64,000 bases of DNA from Phycisphaerae bacterium (lineage in GTDB: Bacteria > Planctomycetota > Phycisphaerae > Phycisphaerales > SM1A02): the NCBI GenBank assembly GCA_016795035.1, contig JAEUIT010000081.1, forward strand, positions 45,777-109,776, given 5' to 3'. A program made the position numbers and the translations under genes. Below the pieces are notes generated by a model. That model was not told the origin of the DNA. It ran no database searches and was given only the letters and a program-made list of their open reading frames with translations. Positions within the stretch are counted from its first letter, which is position 1, and every line of letters begins with the position of its first letter. Shown in pieces: positions 1-8,889 of this stretch.

Positions 1-120
1 CTCGGATCGCTGCGCGCGCTCGTCCTTCGGCCGGACGGGCGGGAGATCGCGGTCGGCGGCAACGGTGCGATGACGCGCTGGTCGCTCGATCGCGTGCGGC
101 CGATCCGCCCCGCACCGTGA
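1..120 (+). CDS. WD40-repeat protein, C-terminal fragment
   Basis: The first 39 codons of the window are open in frame 1 and end at TGA (118-120). They read like the last blade of a WD40 propeller: LRPDGREIAVGGNGAMTRW resembles the usual 'spDG..laSgs.dg.i.iWd' pattern. The gene starts outside the window, so its full domain make-up is unknown. The family call rests on one blade only. Confidence 0.5.
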   Translation, partial: LGSLRALVLRPDGREIAVGGNGAMTRWSLDRVRPIRPAP

Positions 121-153
121 GATCGCACGCGCTTCCGCGTTGCAGCCTCGCCG

Positions 154-1620
154 TCAGAGCCTCCAGCTGACGTACGTCCGCACGAGGTACTCCTCGATGC
201 CGTGGTGGCCGCCTTCCTTGCCGTAGCCCGAGTGCTTCACGCCGCCGAACGGCGCTTGCGCCGTCGCGGGGATCGCGTCGTTGATGCCGACGATGCCGTA
301 CTCGAGCGACTCCGCCATGCGCATGATCCTCGCGCCGTCTCGGGTGAAGCAATACGCCGCGAGGCCGTAGGGCGTCGCGTTCGCGCGCTCGATCACTTCG
401 GCCTCGCTCGCGAAGGAGAAGATCGGCGCGACCGGGCCGAACGTCTCTTCGCTCGCACAGCGCATCTCGTCTCGGGCGGCGTCGATGATCGTCGGCGCGA
501 CGAATCGCGCGGCACGCCCGGCCACCGTCGCCCGCGCGCCGCCGGTCACGACGCGGCCGCCCTTGGCGCGGGCGTCGTCGACGTGGCCCATCACCTTCGT
601 GACGGCGTCGTCATTGATGAGCGGCCCGATCTGCGTCGCCTCGTCGAGCCCGTCGCCGACGACGAGCGCCGCGGTCTTCGCCGCGAGCTTCGCGACGAAC
701 GCCTCGCGGATCGATTCCTCGACGTAGATGCGGTTCGCGCAGACGCAGGTCTGTCCGGCGTTCCGGAACTTGCTCGCGATCGCGCCGTCGACCGCGCGGT
801 CGAGGTCGCTGTCGGCGAAGACGAGGAAGGGCGCGTGGCCGCCGAGTTCGAGGGAGAGTCGCGTGAGGTTCGTGGCCGAGGCCTTCACTAGAAGCCGACC
901 GATTTCGGTCGAGCCGGTGAAGCTCACCTTCCGGACGAGCGGATTCGCGAAGAGTTCGCCCGCGATCGCTTCGGGCGCCCCCGTCACGACGTTGAAGACC
1001 CCCGCCGGCACCCCCGCCTCGACTGAAAGTTCCGCGAGCGCGAGTGCCGAGAGCGGCGTGTCTTCAGCCGGCTTCACGACCTGCGTGCAGCCGGCCGCAA
1101 GCGCGGCGGCGGTCTTCCGCGTGATCATGGCCGAGGGAAAGTTCCACGGCGTGATCGCGGCGACAACGCCGATCGGGCGCGGCAACACCAAGAGCCGCTT
1201 ATCGGCGGCGCTCGAGGGGATCGTCTCGCCGTAGACGCGCCGCGCCTCGTCGGCGTACCAGTCGAGGAAGCTCGCGGCGTAGGCGATCTCGACGCGCGCC
1301 TCGGTGATCGGCTTCCCCTGTTCGAGCGTCAGGATCCGGGCCAAGCGCTCGCGGTCGCGAAGCATGAGCTGCGCCCACGTCCTAAGGATCGCGGCCCGCT
1401 CCTGCGCCGGCCGGCTTCGCCACGCCGGCAACGCGGAGTGCGCCGCCGCGATCGCGCGGCGGGTTTCGGGCGCGCCGCAGTTCGGCACGTGGGCCAAGAC
1501 CTCGTCGGTCGCCGGGTTCGTGACGGCAAAGGTCCCGCCGCCGTCGGCGGCGACCCATTGGCCGGCGATGAAGGCCTGCGAGCGAACGGCAACCTCGGGC
1601 GAACGAACGGCGGTGGTCAT
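154..1620 (-). CDS. gabD: NAD(P)+-dependent succinate-semialdehyde dehydrogenase
   Basis: An aldehyde dehydrogenase of 488 aa, the normal length for GabD. It oxidises succinate semialdehyde to succinate in the last step of the GABA shunt. Visible family features are TPWNFPSAMITRK (cofactor-binding loop, about residues 156-168), SFTGSTEIGR (nucleotide-binding turn), LELGGHAPFLVF (general-base glutamate, about 257) and NAGQTCVCANR (catalytic cysteine, about 291). The C-terminal substrate-loop pattern GVKHSGYGKEGGHHGIEEYL is also typical of GabD. The ATG at 1620 is the only sensible start. The gene is convergent with the partial gene on its left and divergent from the gene at 1899. Related semialdehyde dehydrogenases share these motifs, so the exact substrate is an inference. 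Confidence 0.88.
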   Translation of the reverse strand: MTTAVRSPEVAVRSQAFIAGQWVAADGGGTFAVTNPATDEVLAHVPNCGAPETRRAIAAAHSALPAWRSRPAQERAAILRTWAQLMLRDRERLARILTLEQGKPITEARVEIAYAASFLDWYADEARRVYGETIPSSAADKRLLVLPRPIGVVAAITPWNFPSAMITRKTAAALAAGCTQVVKPAEDTPLSALALAELSVEAGVPAGVFNVVTGAPEAIAGELFANPLVRKVSFTGSTEIGRLLVKASATNLTRLSLELGGHAPFLVFADSDLDRAVDGAIASKFRNAGQTCVCANRIYVEESIREAFVAKLAAKTAALVVGDGLDEATQIGPLINDDAVTKVMGHVDDARAKGGRVVTGGARATVAGRAARFVAPTIIDAARDEMRCASEETFGPVAPIFSFASEAEVIERANATPYGLAAYCFTRDGARIMRMAESLEYGIVGINDAIPATAQAPFGGVKHSGYGKEGGHHGIEEYLVRTYVSWRL

Positions 1621-1898
1621 GCACGAACTCTACCCGGAAGGGCGCGAACCGCGGGAGTCGAGGGAATCGCGAGTTTTGTGCGGTCCATCGCCGCGTCAGG
1701 GACTCGCCCGAAGGCGGTTCGAGCCGCCTCGGCAATCGTGCCATCCCCGACCGTGGCGCGCGTACGGCAGCAACGTGGAGTCGCCTCGTCGCACGCACGC
1801 CGACGATCTCGACAATTTCGGCACTGCACGCTCGACACTGTCCATCGACGCTGGTATCTCATCGTTGCAACTCCACGTTGCATGCGAGAGGTGTCACG

Positions 1899-3266
1899 AT
1901 GGTCTCGAAGACTCACCGCCGAGCGGCATACGCAGTCGCGTTCTCCTTCGCACTCAACGTTGCGGCGTTCGCCGGCGACACGACGGTGCTCCTCGACCCG
2001 TCGCCCAATCCGAAGGGCGCGCTCGGGTCCGCGATTGTCCTGACCCCAGAGTGGATCCTCGTCGGCGCTCCGGGCAAACGGCTCACGTTCGGCGCATCGA
2101 CGGTGTCGTCGGGCGCAATCCTGCGCTGGGCACGCGACGCGAGCGGCGCGCCGGTCGGCGCTCCCACGATCATCCCGCCGTCCGGACAGAAGGCCGGCGA
2201 ACGCTTCGGCCTTGCGTTCGACGCCGGCGCGACGACGCTCGTCGTCGGCTCGCCGGGGTACACCGCCGTCGCACCGAGCTTCGCCGTCGGCCGCGTGCGC
2301 GTGCTGTCGCTCGGGACGGGTGCGGTCCTGAACTCGCTCGCGCCGCCTTCCGCGGGTCCGGGCAGTCCCCAGTACGGCGCCGCGGTCGCGACGGACGACC
2401 TCACGATCGTCGCAGGCGCGCCGGATCGAGTCCTCGCGAACCTGATCACCGGATCGGTCTACGTCCTCAACAAGAACGGGCCGTCGTGGTCGGTGCCCGC
2501 GAACGGAATCCTCTCGGCGCCGGTGACCGCGCCCTACGTAGGCTTCGGTTCCGCCGTCGGGCTCACCGACGCGGAGGTGCTCGTCGGCGCGCCGGGCGGC
2601 ATCTCGCTTCCGCAGGCGCAGCACGGCCGCGTCTACATCTACGACCGCGACGCCCTCGGCACTCCCACCACCACCCTCCTCGCGCCGACACCGACCCTTG
2701 GCGACCGGTTCGGCACCGCGATCGCGACGGAGGGGACGCTTCTCGCCGTCGGCGCGCCGGGCAACGACTGCGACGACGGCGTGGTCCACCTCTACCGGAA
2801 ACGCGGAGATTCGTACACGTTTGAAGCGACGCTCACGGCGCCCGACAGCCTCGGTTGGACGGGATTCGGGAGTGACGTCGCCATCGATCGCGAGCGCGTC
2901 GCGGTCGGTTCCGGGGGCATCAAGACCGAGTGGGAACTCGGCTTCCGCGCGGCCGTCTTCCGGAAGGCCGGCGACAGTTGGACGCTCGAAGCGACCGCTG
3001 CCGGAAACGAGGCGCCGGCCGCGGGCGCCGTCGCGCTCGACGCTGCAGGGCTTGCGTTCTCCGATCCGCTCGATCGCGGCGGCGCGGTTCGCTACGTCGC
3101 GCTGCCGCGACTGCCAGATCTCGACTTCGACGGCGTCGTCGGTCCGACCGACCTTGGCCTCCTCCTCGGCGCGTGGGGCACGAACACCGTGTGGGCGGAC
3201 CTCGACGCCAGCGGCGAGGTCGGCGCCGCCGATCTCGGGGTTCTCCTCGGCGCGTGGTCTGACTGA
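1899..3266 (+). CDS. Secreted FG-GAP-repeat protein with C-terminal dockerin-like tail
   Basis: A protein of 455 aa. I chose the ATG at 1899 rather than the upstream TTG (1878) because GAGAGG lies 9 bases before it and the protein then opens with a signal peptide (hydrophobic stretch to about residue 24, AAFAG). The body holds about six FG-GAP-type units ('LGDRFGTAIATEGTLLAVGAPG'-like, here FGTAIAT...LLAVGAPGND), which fold as a beta-propeller. The last 55 residues hold two dockerin-like calcium loops, DLDFDGVVGPTDLGLLLGAW and DLDASGEVGAADLGVLLGAW, and the protein ends two residues later. It is probably exported. Neither an enzymatic site nor a cohesin partner is visible. Confidence 0.8.
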   Translation: MVSKTHRRAAYAVAFSFALNVAAFAGDTTVLLDPSPNPKGALGSAIVLTPEWILVGAPGKRLTFGASTVSSGAILRWARDASGAPVGAPTIIPPSGQKAGERFGLAFDAGATTLVVGSPGYTAVAPSFAVGRVRVLSLGTGAVLNSLAPPSAGPGSPQYGAAVATDDLTIVAGAPDRVLANLITGSVYVLNKNGPSWSVPANGILSAPVTAPYVGFGSAVGLTDAEVLVGAPGGISLPQAQHGRVYIYDRDALGTPTTTLLAPTPTLGDRFGTAIATEGTLLAVGAPGNDCDDGVVHLYRKRGDSYTFEATLTAPDSLGWTGFGSDVAIDRERVAVGSGGIKTEWELGFRAAVFRKAGDSWTLEATAAGNEAPAAGAVALDAAGLAFSDPLDRGGAVRYVALPRLPDLDFDGVVGPTDLGLLLGAWGTNTVWADLDASGEVGAADLGVLLGAWSD

Positions 3267-3343
3267 GTTCTGACGCGCCCGCTCCACGTTGCAGCCTCCG
3301 CATTCGTTCGCTTCAAAAGAACCTTCCGCAGAAGCCACCAGTC

Positions 3344-4408
3344 ATGACGCTCCACTCTTCTCCGACTCGTCGCGCCTTCACGTTGCCGGAAACGCTCGTG
3401 GTTCTGGCGTGCGCGCTCACCGTCGTCGCCGTCGCCGTGCCAGTACTCGGCAGCGTGGGCGTGCGCTCGGGCGACGCCGTATCGCTGTCGAACCTCCGCA
3501 CGATCTCGACAGCGAACGACGCATACGCGCAGACGTTCTCCAATCGTCAGGTGACCTGGATCCCTGACAACACTGGCACCGTGCAAGGGTCGTGCAGCGC
3601 GTACATCGCGACCTACGGCTGCCCGAACCCGATGTTCCTCGGCACGGCGCCCAGTGGCGTGTTGTGGGGGTACTTCCTCGGTACGCCGTGTCCAGGCGCC
3701 GGCAACTGTGGGAACTTCGATGTCTACAAGCCGCTTGCCTTCTCCGGAGGGAATAAGGGCTTCGGATGTTTCCGCGTACCGAATGCGGACGCCTTCAACG
3801 AGTTCCTTGACGGCGCGTTCTACGGCGACGTCTGGTACAGCCCGAACGACGACGCGCGGTCAAATCTCACGGCGGCCTTTCGCGACGCCGGCGTCGACTT
3901 CGACGTTCCGACAGGCACCGAGATTGCCTTCTCGACGTACTGCTTGAGCCCGGCGGCGATGTATCACCCGGACGTGTTCGGCTCCGCCTTCGGCGGTTTC
4001 CGAAGTCCGGACACCTTCGCCGAAGGCTACGCATCGCCAAGCGTGACGCAGTGTCGCTATCCCGCGCTCAAGACGCGCATGATCGAGCACGACTGGTGTC
4101 ATGGCACGCCGTCATGGCGCAATCCCGGGTTCACCGGCCAAGAGCCGCACTACTTCAACGCGAGCGCCGAGGCGGCACCGCTTTCCCTCTTCTTCGACGG
4201 CCACATCGCGCGCGTCTCGAACGCGCAGGTCATCGCCGAGGACCAGGCGCTTTTCGAGTCGTCCGGGCAACGCTTATGGAGTCGCACCACGCCCTTTGGC
4301 CCAACCGGCTATTTCGGAAACGTTGCGGTGGACGGTAGCGGAAAGACGAGCCACACCATCCTCACCATCGACGGCATCCTCGGGCGCGACACGCTTGGCG
4401 AGAAATGA
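3344..4408 (+). CDS. Prepilin-like protein (type II secretion/type IV pilin N-terminus)
   Basis: A protein of 354 aa. Residues 11-35 form a prepilin leader and helix: RRAFTLPETLVVLACALTV. The -1/+1 processing site is atypical, A/F instead of G/F, and +4 is proline, but glutamate at +5 is kept. The body is soluble and rich in Trp, Tyr and Cys. Near the C-terminus LSLFFDGHIARVS resembles the DG-containing tail of planctomycete pseudopilins (DUF1559-like), where it usually forms an H-X9-DG signature; here the preceding His is farther away. It lies 77 bases after the dockerin gene. Role: probably a minor pseudopilin or a surface protein that uses the pilin export route. Confidence 0.68.
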   Translation: MTLHSSPTRRAFTLPETLVVLACALTVVAVAVPVLGSVGVRSGDAVSLSNLRTISTANDAYAQTFSNRQVTWIPDNTGTVQGSCSAYIATYGCPNPMFLGTAPSGVLWGYFLGTPCPGAGNCGNFDVYKPLAFSGGNKGFGCFRVPNADAFNEFLDGAFYGDVWYSPNDDARSNLTAAFRDAGVDFDVPTGTEIAFSTYCLSPAAMYHPDVFGSAFGGFRSPDTFAEGYASPSVTQCRYPALKTRMIEHDWCHGTPSWRNPGFTGQEPHYFNASAEAAPLSLFFDGHIARVSNAQVIAEDQALFESSGQRLWSRTTPFGPTGYFGNVAVDGSGKTSHTILTIDGILGRDTLGEK

Positions 4409-4432
4409 GCCGCTCGCCGCTACGCTAGTCGC

Positions 4433-4705
4433 ATGGCCAAAGCAATCGTCGACCCGCAAGAGCTGCGGCGCTTCGCGCACGACCTCAAGAAGTTCAACAC
4501 CGATCTGCAGGCGCAGACGGCGATGATCTCGAACCGCATGGCGACGCTCGCCCAGACCTGGCGCGACCAGGAGCAGGCGAAGTTCCAGGAGGAGTTTGAG
4601 ACGACCTTGAAGGTGCTCACGAAGTTCCTCAAGGTCTCCGAGACGCACATTCCGTTCTTGCTGCGCAAGGCGGAGCGGATCGAGGAGTACATCAATCAGA
4701 AGTAG
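4433..4705 (+). CDS. WXG100-family protein (type VII secretion-like)
   Basis: A protein of 90 aa, the family length. It looks like two long helices joined by a turn containing TWRDQEQAKF (about residues 41-50), where the usual W-x-G turn is W-R-D; this variant is common in the family outside Actinobacteria. Known family members are secreted as helical-hairpin dimers by EccC/EssC-type ATPases. It begins a three-gene group with the genes at 4800 and 5432, all small, helical and Trp-containing. No EccC-like ATPase lies in the window, so the secretion route is inferred. There is no clear Shine-Dalgarno before the ATG. Confidence 0.75.
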   Translation: MAKAIVDPQELRRFAHDLKKFNTDLQAQTAMISNRMATLAQTWRDQEQAKFQEEFETTLKVLTKFLKVSETHIPFLLRKAERIEEYINQK

Positions 4706-4797
4706 GAGAAAGGATCGAGGATAAAGGATCAAGGGCAGAGCAAAGGCTCTGCCTCCGCCCCCCCGATCCTTGATCCTCGATCCTTGATCCTTCTCCC
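4705..4797. repeat. Intergenic inverted-repeat element A (GGATCAAG units)
   Basis: The left arm is made of AAGGATC(A/G) units and the right arm of their complements (GATCCTTGATCCT and similar). Between them a perfect hairpin, GGCAGAGC-AAAG-GCTCTGCC (4734-4753), sits near the centre. The whole element fills the space between the WXG100 gene and the next ATG (4800), and its pyrimidine-rich arm abuts that start codon. Elements of the same design but a different unit occur at 7170, 8581 and 9978. Confidence 0.8.
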
Positions 4798-4799
4798 TC

Positions 4800-5435
4800 A
4801 TGTCCATCCAAGCCAACATCACGTCGTTGCACGTCCTCGACGACCTCAAGGCGGCGCTTGCCGTCTTTCTTGAGGAAGGCGAGCTCGCGCTCTCCGAGGC
4901 CGAAGGCGAGATTCGCCGCGCGATCGATTGGCTCTCGCGCGATTGCCAGACCCACTGGCAGAACGTGATACGCAAGAAGCAGGAAGAGGTCACTGTCTGC
5001 AAGTCGGCGCTCTTCCGCAAGCAGATCACGCCGTCGCCGAACGACCAGAAGGCGTCGGTCGTCGACGAGAAGAAGGCGCTGCAGAAGGCCATCATGGAGC
5101 TTGAGGACGCCGACAAGCGCCTGAAGGCGACGAAGAAGTGGGCGATCGAACTCGAGCGCCAATACGCGATCTATAAGGGCGCGGTGCAGCCCTTCTCGGC
5201 GTCGATCGACCGCGACCTGCCTCACGCGATCGCGCGGGTGACGCGCATGATCCGGGCGCTCGACGACTACCTTCGCACGCCGAGCCCGGACCTCCGCGAG
5301 GCGCTCGACGTCGCCCGCGAATCCGCCGCCGCGCCGAGCATGCGGCGCACCGGCGACGACGAGGGCCCCCCGGCGAAGCCGACACCCGGCAACGAGGCGA
5401 AGCCGACACCCGGCAACGAGGAGACCCGGCCATGA
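4800..5435 (+). CDS. Helical protein of the WXG100 gene group, function unknown
   Basis: A protein of 211 aa, almost entirely helical and charged. Residues 20-150 contain heptad-like segments (LALSEAEGEIRRAIDWL, ALQKAIMELEDADKRLKATK). The last 40 residues are a disordered Pro/Glu tail with a 9-residue near-duplication (KPTPGNEAKPTPGNEETRP). There is no signal peptide or membrane segment. It lies 94 bases after the WXG100 gene and overlaps the next gene by ATGA. This suggests that it works with them, perhaps as a chaperone or a secreted partner. I recognise no named family. Confidence 0.6.
   Translation: MSIQANITSLHVLDDLKAALAVFLEEGELALSEAEGEIRRAIDWLSRDCQTHWQNVIRKKQEEVTVCKSALFRKQITPSPNDQKASVVDEKKALQKAIMELEDADKRLKATKKWAIELERQYAIYKGAVQPFSASIDRDLPHAIARVTRMIRALDDYLRTPSPDLREALDVARESAAAPSMRRTGDDEGPPAKPTPGNEAKPTPGNEETRP
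5373..5420 (+). repeat. 24-bp tandem duplication inside the coding region
   Basis: Two identical head-to-tail 24-bp copies (5373-5396 and 5397-5420) encode the repeated tail peptide (A)KPTPGNE of the preceding gene. The reading frame is preserved. It looks like a recent slippage duplication in a disordered tail. Confidence 0.85.
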
Positions 5436-5659
5436 GCGTCACCGGCGGCCGCGCGAAGGTGCAGATCGCGCTCAAGGACCTCCTCGCGAAGTGGGATCGC
5501 GTGAAGGACCATTGGCACGACGACGTCTCGCACGCGTTCCAGGAGAACACGATCGATCCGCTCGAGAATCAGGTGCGGAGCGCGCTCAACGCGATGGACA
5601 AGATGCGCGAGATCCTGCACCGGATGAAGTCGGAGTGCGGGCCGCGGCAGCAGTACTGA
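5432..5659 (+). CDS. Small helical protein, third gene of the WXG100 group
   Basis: A protein of 75 aa, predicted helical, with three aromatic anchor residues (KWDRVKDHWHDD, residues 20-31). Its start overlaps the stop of the gene before it (ATGA at 5432-5435), so the two are translationally coupled. The size and the Trp-bearing turn are reminiscent of a WXG100-like half-protein, but the turn has no Gly. It is probably a partner of the WXG100 protein. The function is not known. Confidence 0.6.
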   Translation: MSVTGGRAKVQIALKDLLAKWDRVKDHWHDDVSHAFQENTIDPLENQVRSALNAMDKMREILHRMKSECGPRQQY

Positions 5660-5704
5660 AATACCGGAAAATGGAGAGAGGAAAATCGAGAGGCGCCGGT
5701 GCGC

Positions 5705-7096
5705 TTACTCGGCCTGCTTCTCTTCTCGGAATGCGACGAGGACGAGCACGAAGACGAACGCGCCGATGAAGGCTTGCGTCCACCAGACCGCCGGCCATGA
5801 GAGGCCGTCGGCGTTCATCGGAATGCCCATCGACGCGAGCGCCGCGTGCCACTGCTCGCCCACGGCGATAAAGGGTCGCGAGACCATCGCAAGCGCGCCT
5901 TGGCCCGGCGGCGCCTTGATGCCGCCGGCGGCGTCGAGGAAGCCGTTGTAGAAGCCCGCGAGGATCGGACCGAGCCCGAGGATCACCATGCCGAACGCCG
6001 TCTGCGCCGAGTGCCGGATGTCCTTCGGCGCGACGCGATCGATGTAGAGGAAGGCGCACGCGAAGAAGAACGCGAAGCAGAATCCGTGCAGGGCGATGCC
6101 GACGTAGGCGGCCCATTCGGCGTCGCCCGAGGCAATGGCGAAGAGCGCGAACCGTCCGAAGTACGCGAGCGCGCCGATCGTGAGCGTCCAGCGATAGCCG
6201 AGGACCGCGATGACGCCGCCCAAGATCGCGAGCGTCGAGATCTCCACCATCTGGCCGATCGACATCGTGGCGCCGATCTTCGCCGGTTGGATGCCGACGG
6301 CACCGCCCGAGGCGATCGGTCCGAGCCAGGTGCCGGTGCGGATGAAGTAGATGTTGTGGATCATCGCGATCAGCAGGGCTGCAACGCTGAGAACGAGCAC
6401 GCTCGGCTTTCGCAGGAGCGCGAACGCCTTGGCGAACGCGAGCGGATGCTGCCGATCGGACTTCGGCGGCGTCTTCGGCAGCCCGAAGAAGGAGTACAGG
6501 CCGTACAGGATGCTGATGCCGCCTGAAACGCGGAGCGCGTCCGGGATGAACTGGATGAAGTTGTCCTTCGGCGTCCCTTCGAGGAACCAGGGGTACGGGA
6601 TGAACTTCACGTTCGTCTGGAGCCAGATCAGCGGGAACGCCGCCGACGCGACGATCCAGCCGATCGTGCCCCACACGCGCACGCGCGGGAAGCTCGTCTC
6701 CGGATCCGAGAGATTCGCGAACGAGATCGAGTTCGTCAGCGAAATGGTCGGCATGTACGCGACCGAGTACGCGATGCTGAGGATGAGGAAGGGCCCGAAC
6801 GACGTCGTGCCCGCGAGCAGGATGTTGATGATGCCGCCGAAGAGGAGCAGCATGCCGAGCGCCCGCTCCGCGTTCATGAAGCGGTCGGCGACTTGCCCCG
6901 CGATGAACGGCGCTGCGATCGCACCGCACGCGCCGCCAAGGCCGAGGATGAGGCCGATCTCGGTGCCCCCGAACTCAAGGCCCCCGACGTCTCTCTTCGC
7001 GCCGAGCCACTGCCCGAGGATCGGCAGCCAGATCCCCCACACCGCGTACTGAAGAAACATCATCACGGACAGACGGAAGCGAAGCGCCGTGGGCAT
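5705..7096 (-). CDS. Nucleoside:H+ symporter-like MFS permease
   Basis: A protein of 463 aa with about 12 membrane segments. The N-terminus SVMMFLQYAVWGIWLPILG and the motif PRVRVWGTIGWIVAS (about residues 138-152) are typical of the NupG/XapB-type nucleoside symporter family, which is common in Planctomycetota. It probably imports nucleosides or related compounds across the inner membrane. The ATG at 7096 gives the normal MFS N-terminus. It is transcribed divergently from ispG, with repeat element B between them. The substrate is inferred from family membership only. Confidence 0.78.
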   Translation of the reverse strand: MPTALRFRLSVMMFLQYAVWGIWLPILGQWLGAKRDVGGLEFGGTEIGLILGLGGACGAIAAPFIAGQVADRFMNAERALGMLLLFGGIINILLAGTTSFGPFLILSIAYSVAYMPTISLTNSISFANLSDPETSFPRVRVWGTIGWIVASAAFPLIWLQTNVKFIPYPWFLEGTPKDNFIQFIPDALRVSGGISILYGLYSFFGLPKTPPKSDRQHPLAFAKAFALLRKPSVLVLSVAALLIAMIHNIYFIRTGTWLGPIASGGAVGIQPAKIGATMSIGQMVEISTLAILGGVIAVLGYRWTLTIGALAYFGRFALFAIASGDAEWAAYVGIALHGFCFAFFFACAFLYIDRVAPKDIRHSAQTAFGMVILGLGPILAGFYNGFLDAAGGIKAPPGQGALAMVSRPFIAVGEQWHAALASMGIPMNADGLSWPAVWWTQAFIGAFVFVLVLVAFREEKQAE

Positions 7097-7169
7097 ATGG
7101 GCGGGGATGGTAGAGGAGAATCCAAAGGAGCGACGTCATGGGACGTCACGCGTCGACCAGCCTCGAGGC

Positions 7170-7252
7170 GTCAGGAGTCAGGAGTGAGGGTGAAGGCCCG
7201 CGCAGCCAAGACGTCTCGATCACTGACTCCTGACTCCCGACTCCTGACTCCC
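7170..7252. repeat. Intergenic inverted-repeat element B (GGAGTCA units)
   Basis: The left arm is GTCAGGAGTCAGGAGTGAGG (7170-7189). The right arm is the complementary series of TGACTCC units (7221-7251). A spacer of about 30 bases separates them. The element lies between the divergent permease gene and ispG. A second pyrimidine-rich stretch with ATCCTTCGATC units follows up to the ispG start. Confidence 0.8.
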
Positions 7253-7325
7253 TTCGTGGCGCCGATCCTTCGATCTTCCTCTCCCTTCATCCTTCGATCC
7301 CCCACCCCTTACACTCCCCCCACTC

Positions 7326-8579
7326 ATGCTTCCCCGCCGCAAGACCCGTCAGATCGTCGTTGGTGATGACCGCGTAGGCCGCGTCTACATCGGCGGCGAT
7401 GCCCCGATCGCCGTGCAGACGATGACCGCGGGCTACACCTACGACATCGATGCCTGCGTCGCCGAGATCAATCGCTACGCCGATGCCGGCGCCGACCTCG
7501 TCCGCGTCGCCGTGCCGGAACGCAAGGACACCGAGGCCCTCAAGCACATCCTGCCGCAGGTGAAGTGCCCGGTCGTCGCCGACGTCCACTTCCACTACAA
7601 GCGGGCGCTCGAGGCGATCGAGGCCGGCGTCCACAAGATCCGCCTGAACCCCGGCAACATCAACGACCGCGACCAGGTGAACGCCGTCATCGACGCGTGC
7701 AAGGAACGGAAGATCCCGATCCGCGTCGGCGTGAACGAAGGCTCGATCATCGAGCGAAAGGACAAGCAGCGCCGGATGGAGGAGCTCGGCAAGTACTTCG
7801 CCGGGCATAAGTCCGGGCACCTTCTCGCGATCATGATCGCGAAGCTCGAGGAGTACCTCGACATCTTCGAGGCGAAGGACTTCCACGACGTCGCGATCAG
7901 CGCGAAGTCGATGGACGCGGCGCTCGTGATCGACGTCTACACCGAGATCTCGAAGCGATTCGACTATCCGCTCCACCTCGGCGTCACGCACGCGGGCCCG
8001 AAGTCGACCGGGGCGATCCGCTCGATCGCGGCGCTCTCGACCCTGATCGCCAACGGCATCGGCGACACGGTCCGCATCAGCTACGCGAGCGACCATATCG
8101 ACGAGGTGAAGGACGCCCTCGAGATGCTCTACTGCCTCGGGAAGCGCGAGCGGAAGGGCATCGATCTCATCGCCTGCCCGACCTGCGGCCGCATCCAGGT
8201 CGACCTCTTCACGCTCGTCCAGGAAGTCGAGCGGAAGCTCTTCCGCGAGGTGACCCTTCCGATCAAGGTCGCGGTCATGGGCTGCATCGTGAATGGCCCG
8301 GGCGAAGCCGAAGGCGCCGACGTCGCGGTCTTCGCGGGCGACCGCCGCGGCATCATCTACGTGCAGGGCGAGCGGGTCGCGAACGTGCCCGAAGAGGAGA
8401 TCCTCGACCGCCTCCTTGCCGAGTGCAAGGCGTTCGAGGCGAAGGTGAAACGCGGAGAGGCGAAGCTCGGCGAGAAGGTCGTCGAGATCATCCCACCCGA
8501 CCCGATCGGCGAGCTGGGGTCCGGCGAGGCGAAGATCAAGGCCGGCCTCGTGGAGCAGGTGACGATCGGGAAGAGCTGA
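7326..8579 (+). CDS. ispG: 4-hydroxy-3-methylbut-2-en-1-yl diphosphate synthase
   Basis: A protein of 417 aa. IspG (GcpE) turns 2-C-methylerythritol 2,4-cyclodiphosphate into HMBPP, the sixth step of the MEP isoprenoid pathway, using a [4Fe-4S] cluster. The N-terminal TIM-barrel region begins PIAVQTMTAGYT. The cluster cysteines are in LIACPTCGRIQVD (about residues 281-293) and GCIVNGPGEA (about 319-328), both strongly conserved. The length fits the bacterial two-domain type. The leader before the ATG is a long pyrimidine tract with no Shine-Dalgarno. Other isoprenoid genes (polyprenyl synthetase, dxs, uppS) follow elsewhere in this window. Confidence 0.95.
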   Translation: MLPRRKTRQIVVGDDRVGRVYIGGDAPIAVQTMTAGYTYDIDACVAEINRYADAGADLVRVAVPERKDTEALKHILPQVKCPVVADVHFHYKRALEAIEAGVHKIRLNPGNINDRDQVNAVIDACKERKIPIRVGVNEGSIIERKDKQRRMEELGKYFAGHKSGHLLAIMIAKLEEYLDIFEAKDFHDVAISAKSMDAALVIDVYTEISKRFDYPLHLGVTHAGPKSTGAIRSIAALSTLIANGIGDTVRISYASDHIDEVKDALEMLYCLGKRERKGIDLIACPTCGRIQVDLFTLVQEVERKLFREVTLPIKVAVMGCIVNGPGEAEGADVAVFAGDRRGIIYVQGERVANVPEEEILDRLLAECKAFEAKVKRGEAKLGEKVVEIIPPDPIGELGSGEAKIKAGLVEQVTIGKS

Positions 8580-8580
8580 G

Positions 8581-8700
8581 CGCGGCCGTTGGCCGCGAGG
8601 AGTCAGGATTCAGGAGCCAGGAGTCAGGGAAGAAAACCCTCGGCCTTCGAAATCGGTACCAGCACCCCACTGACTCCTGACTCCTGAATCCTCAATCCTT
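8581..8700. repeat. Intergenic inverted-repeat element C with leading hairpin
   Basis: Directly after the ispG stop lies CGCGGCC-GTT-GGCCGCG (8581-8597), a perfect hairpin that may end ispG transcription. GGAGTCAGGATTCAGG-type units follow on the left, and a series of TGACTCCTGA units (8669-8700) on the right. The left and right arms are complementary. The design matches element D (9978), including the leading hairpin. The remaining bases up to 8889 hold no gene that I can support. Confidence 0.8.
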
Positions 8701-8889
8701 CCGGGTTCTTTGCCCCATCCATTTCCCAAACCCGTCCGTATATTGATCCGGACCGGGTTGTGGAAGCCGACCCGACCTTCCGCCGATGGAGCCTTCGCCC
8801 GTTCCGGTCCCCTGACCGGGAAGGGAAAGTTCACCCTCGGCGGCTGTCGTCGTTCGTGCGCGATTCGCCCTCGGCTGGAGTCTGACCGC

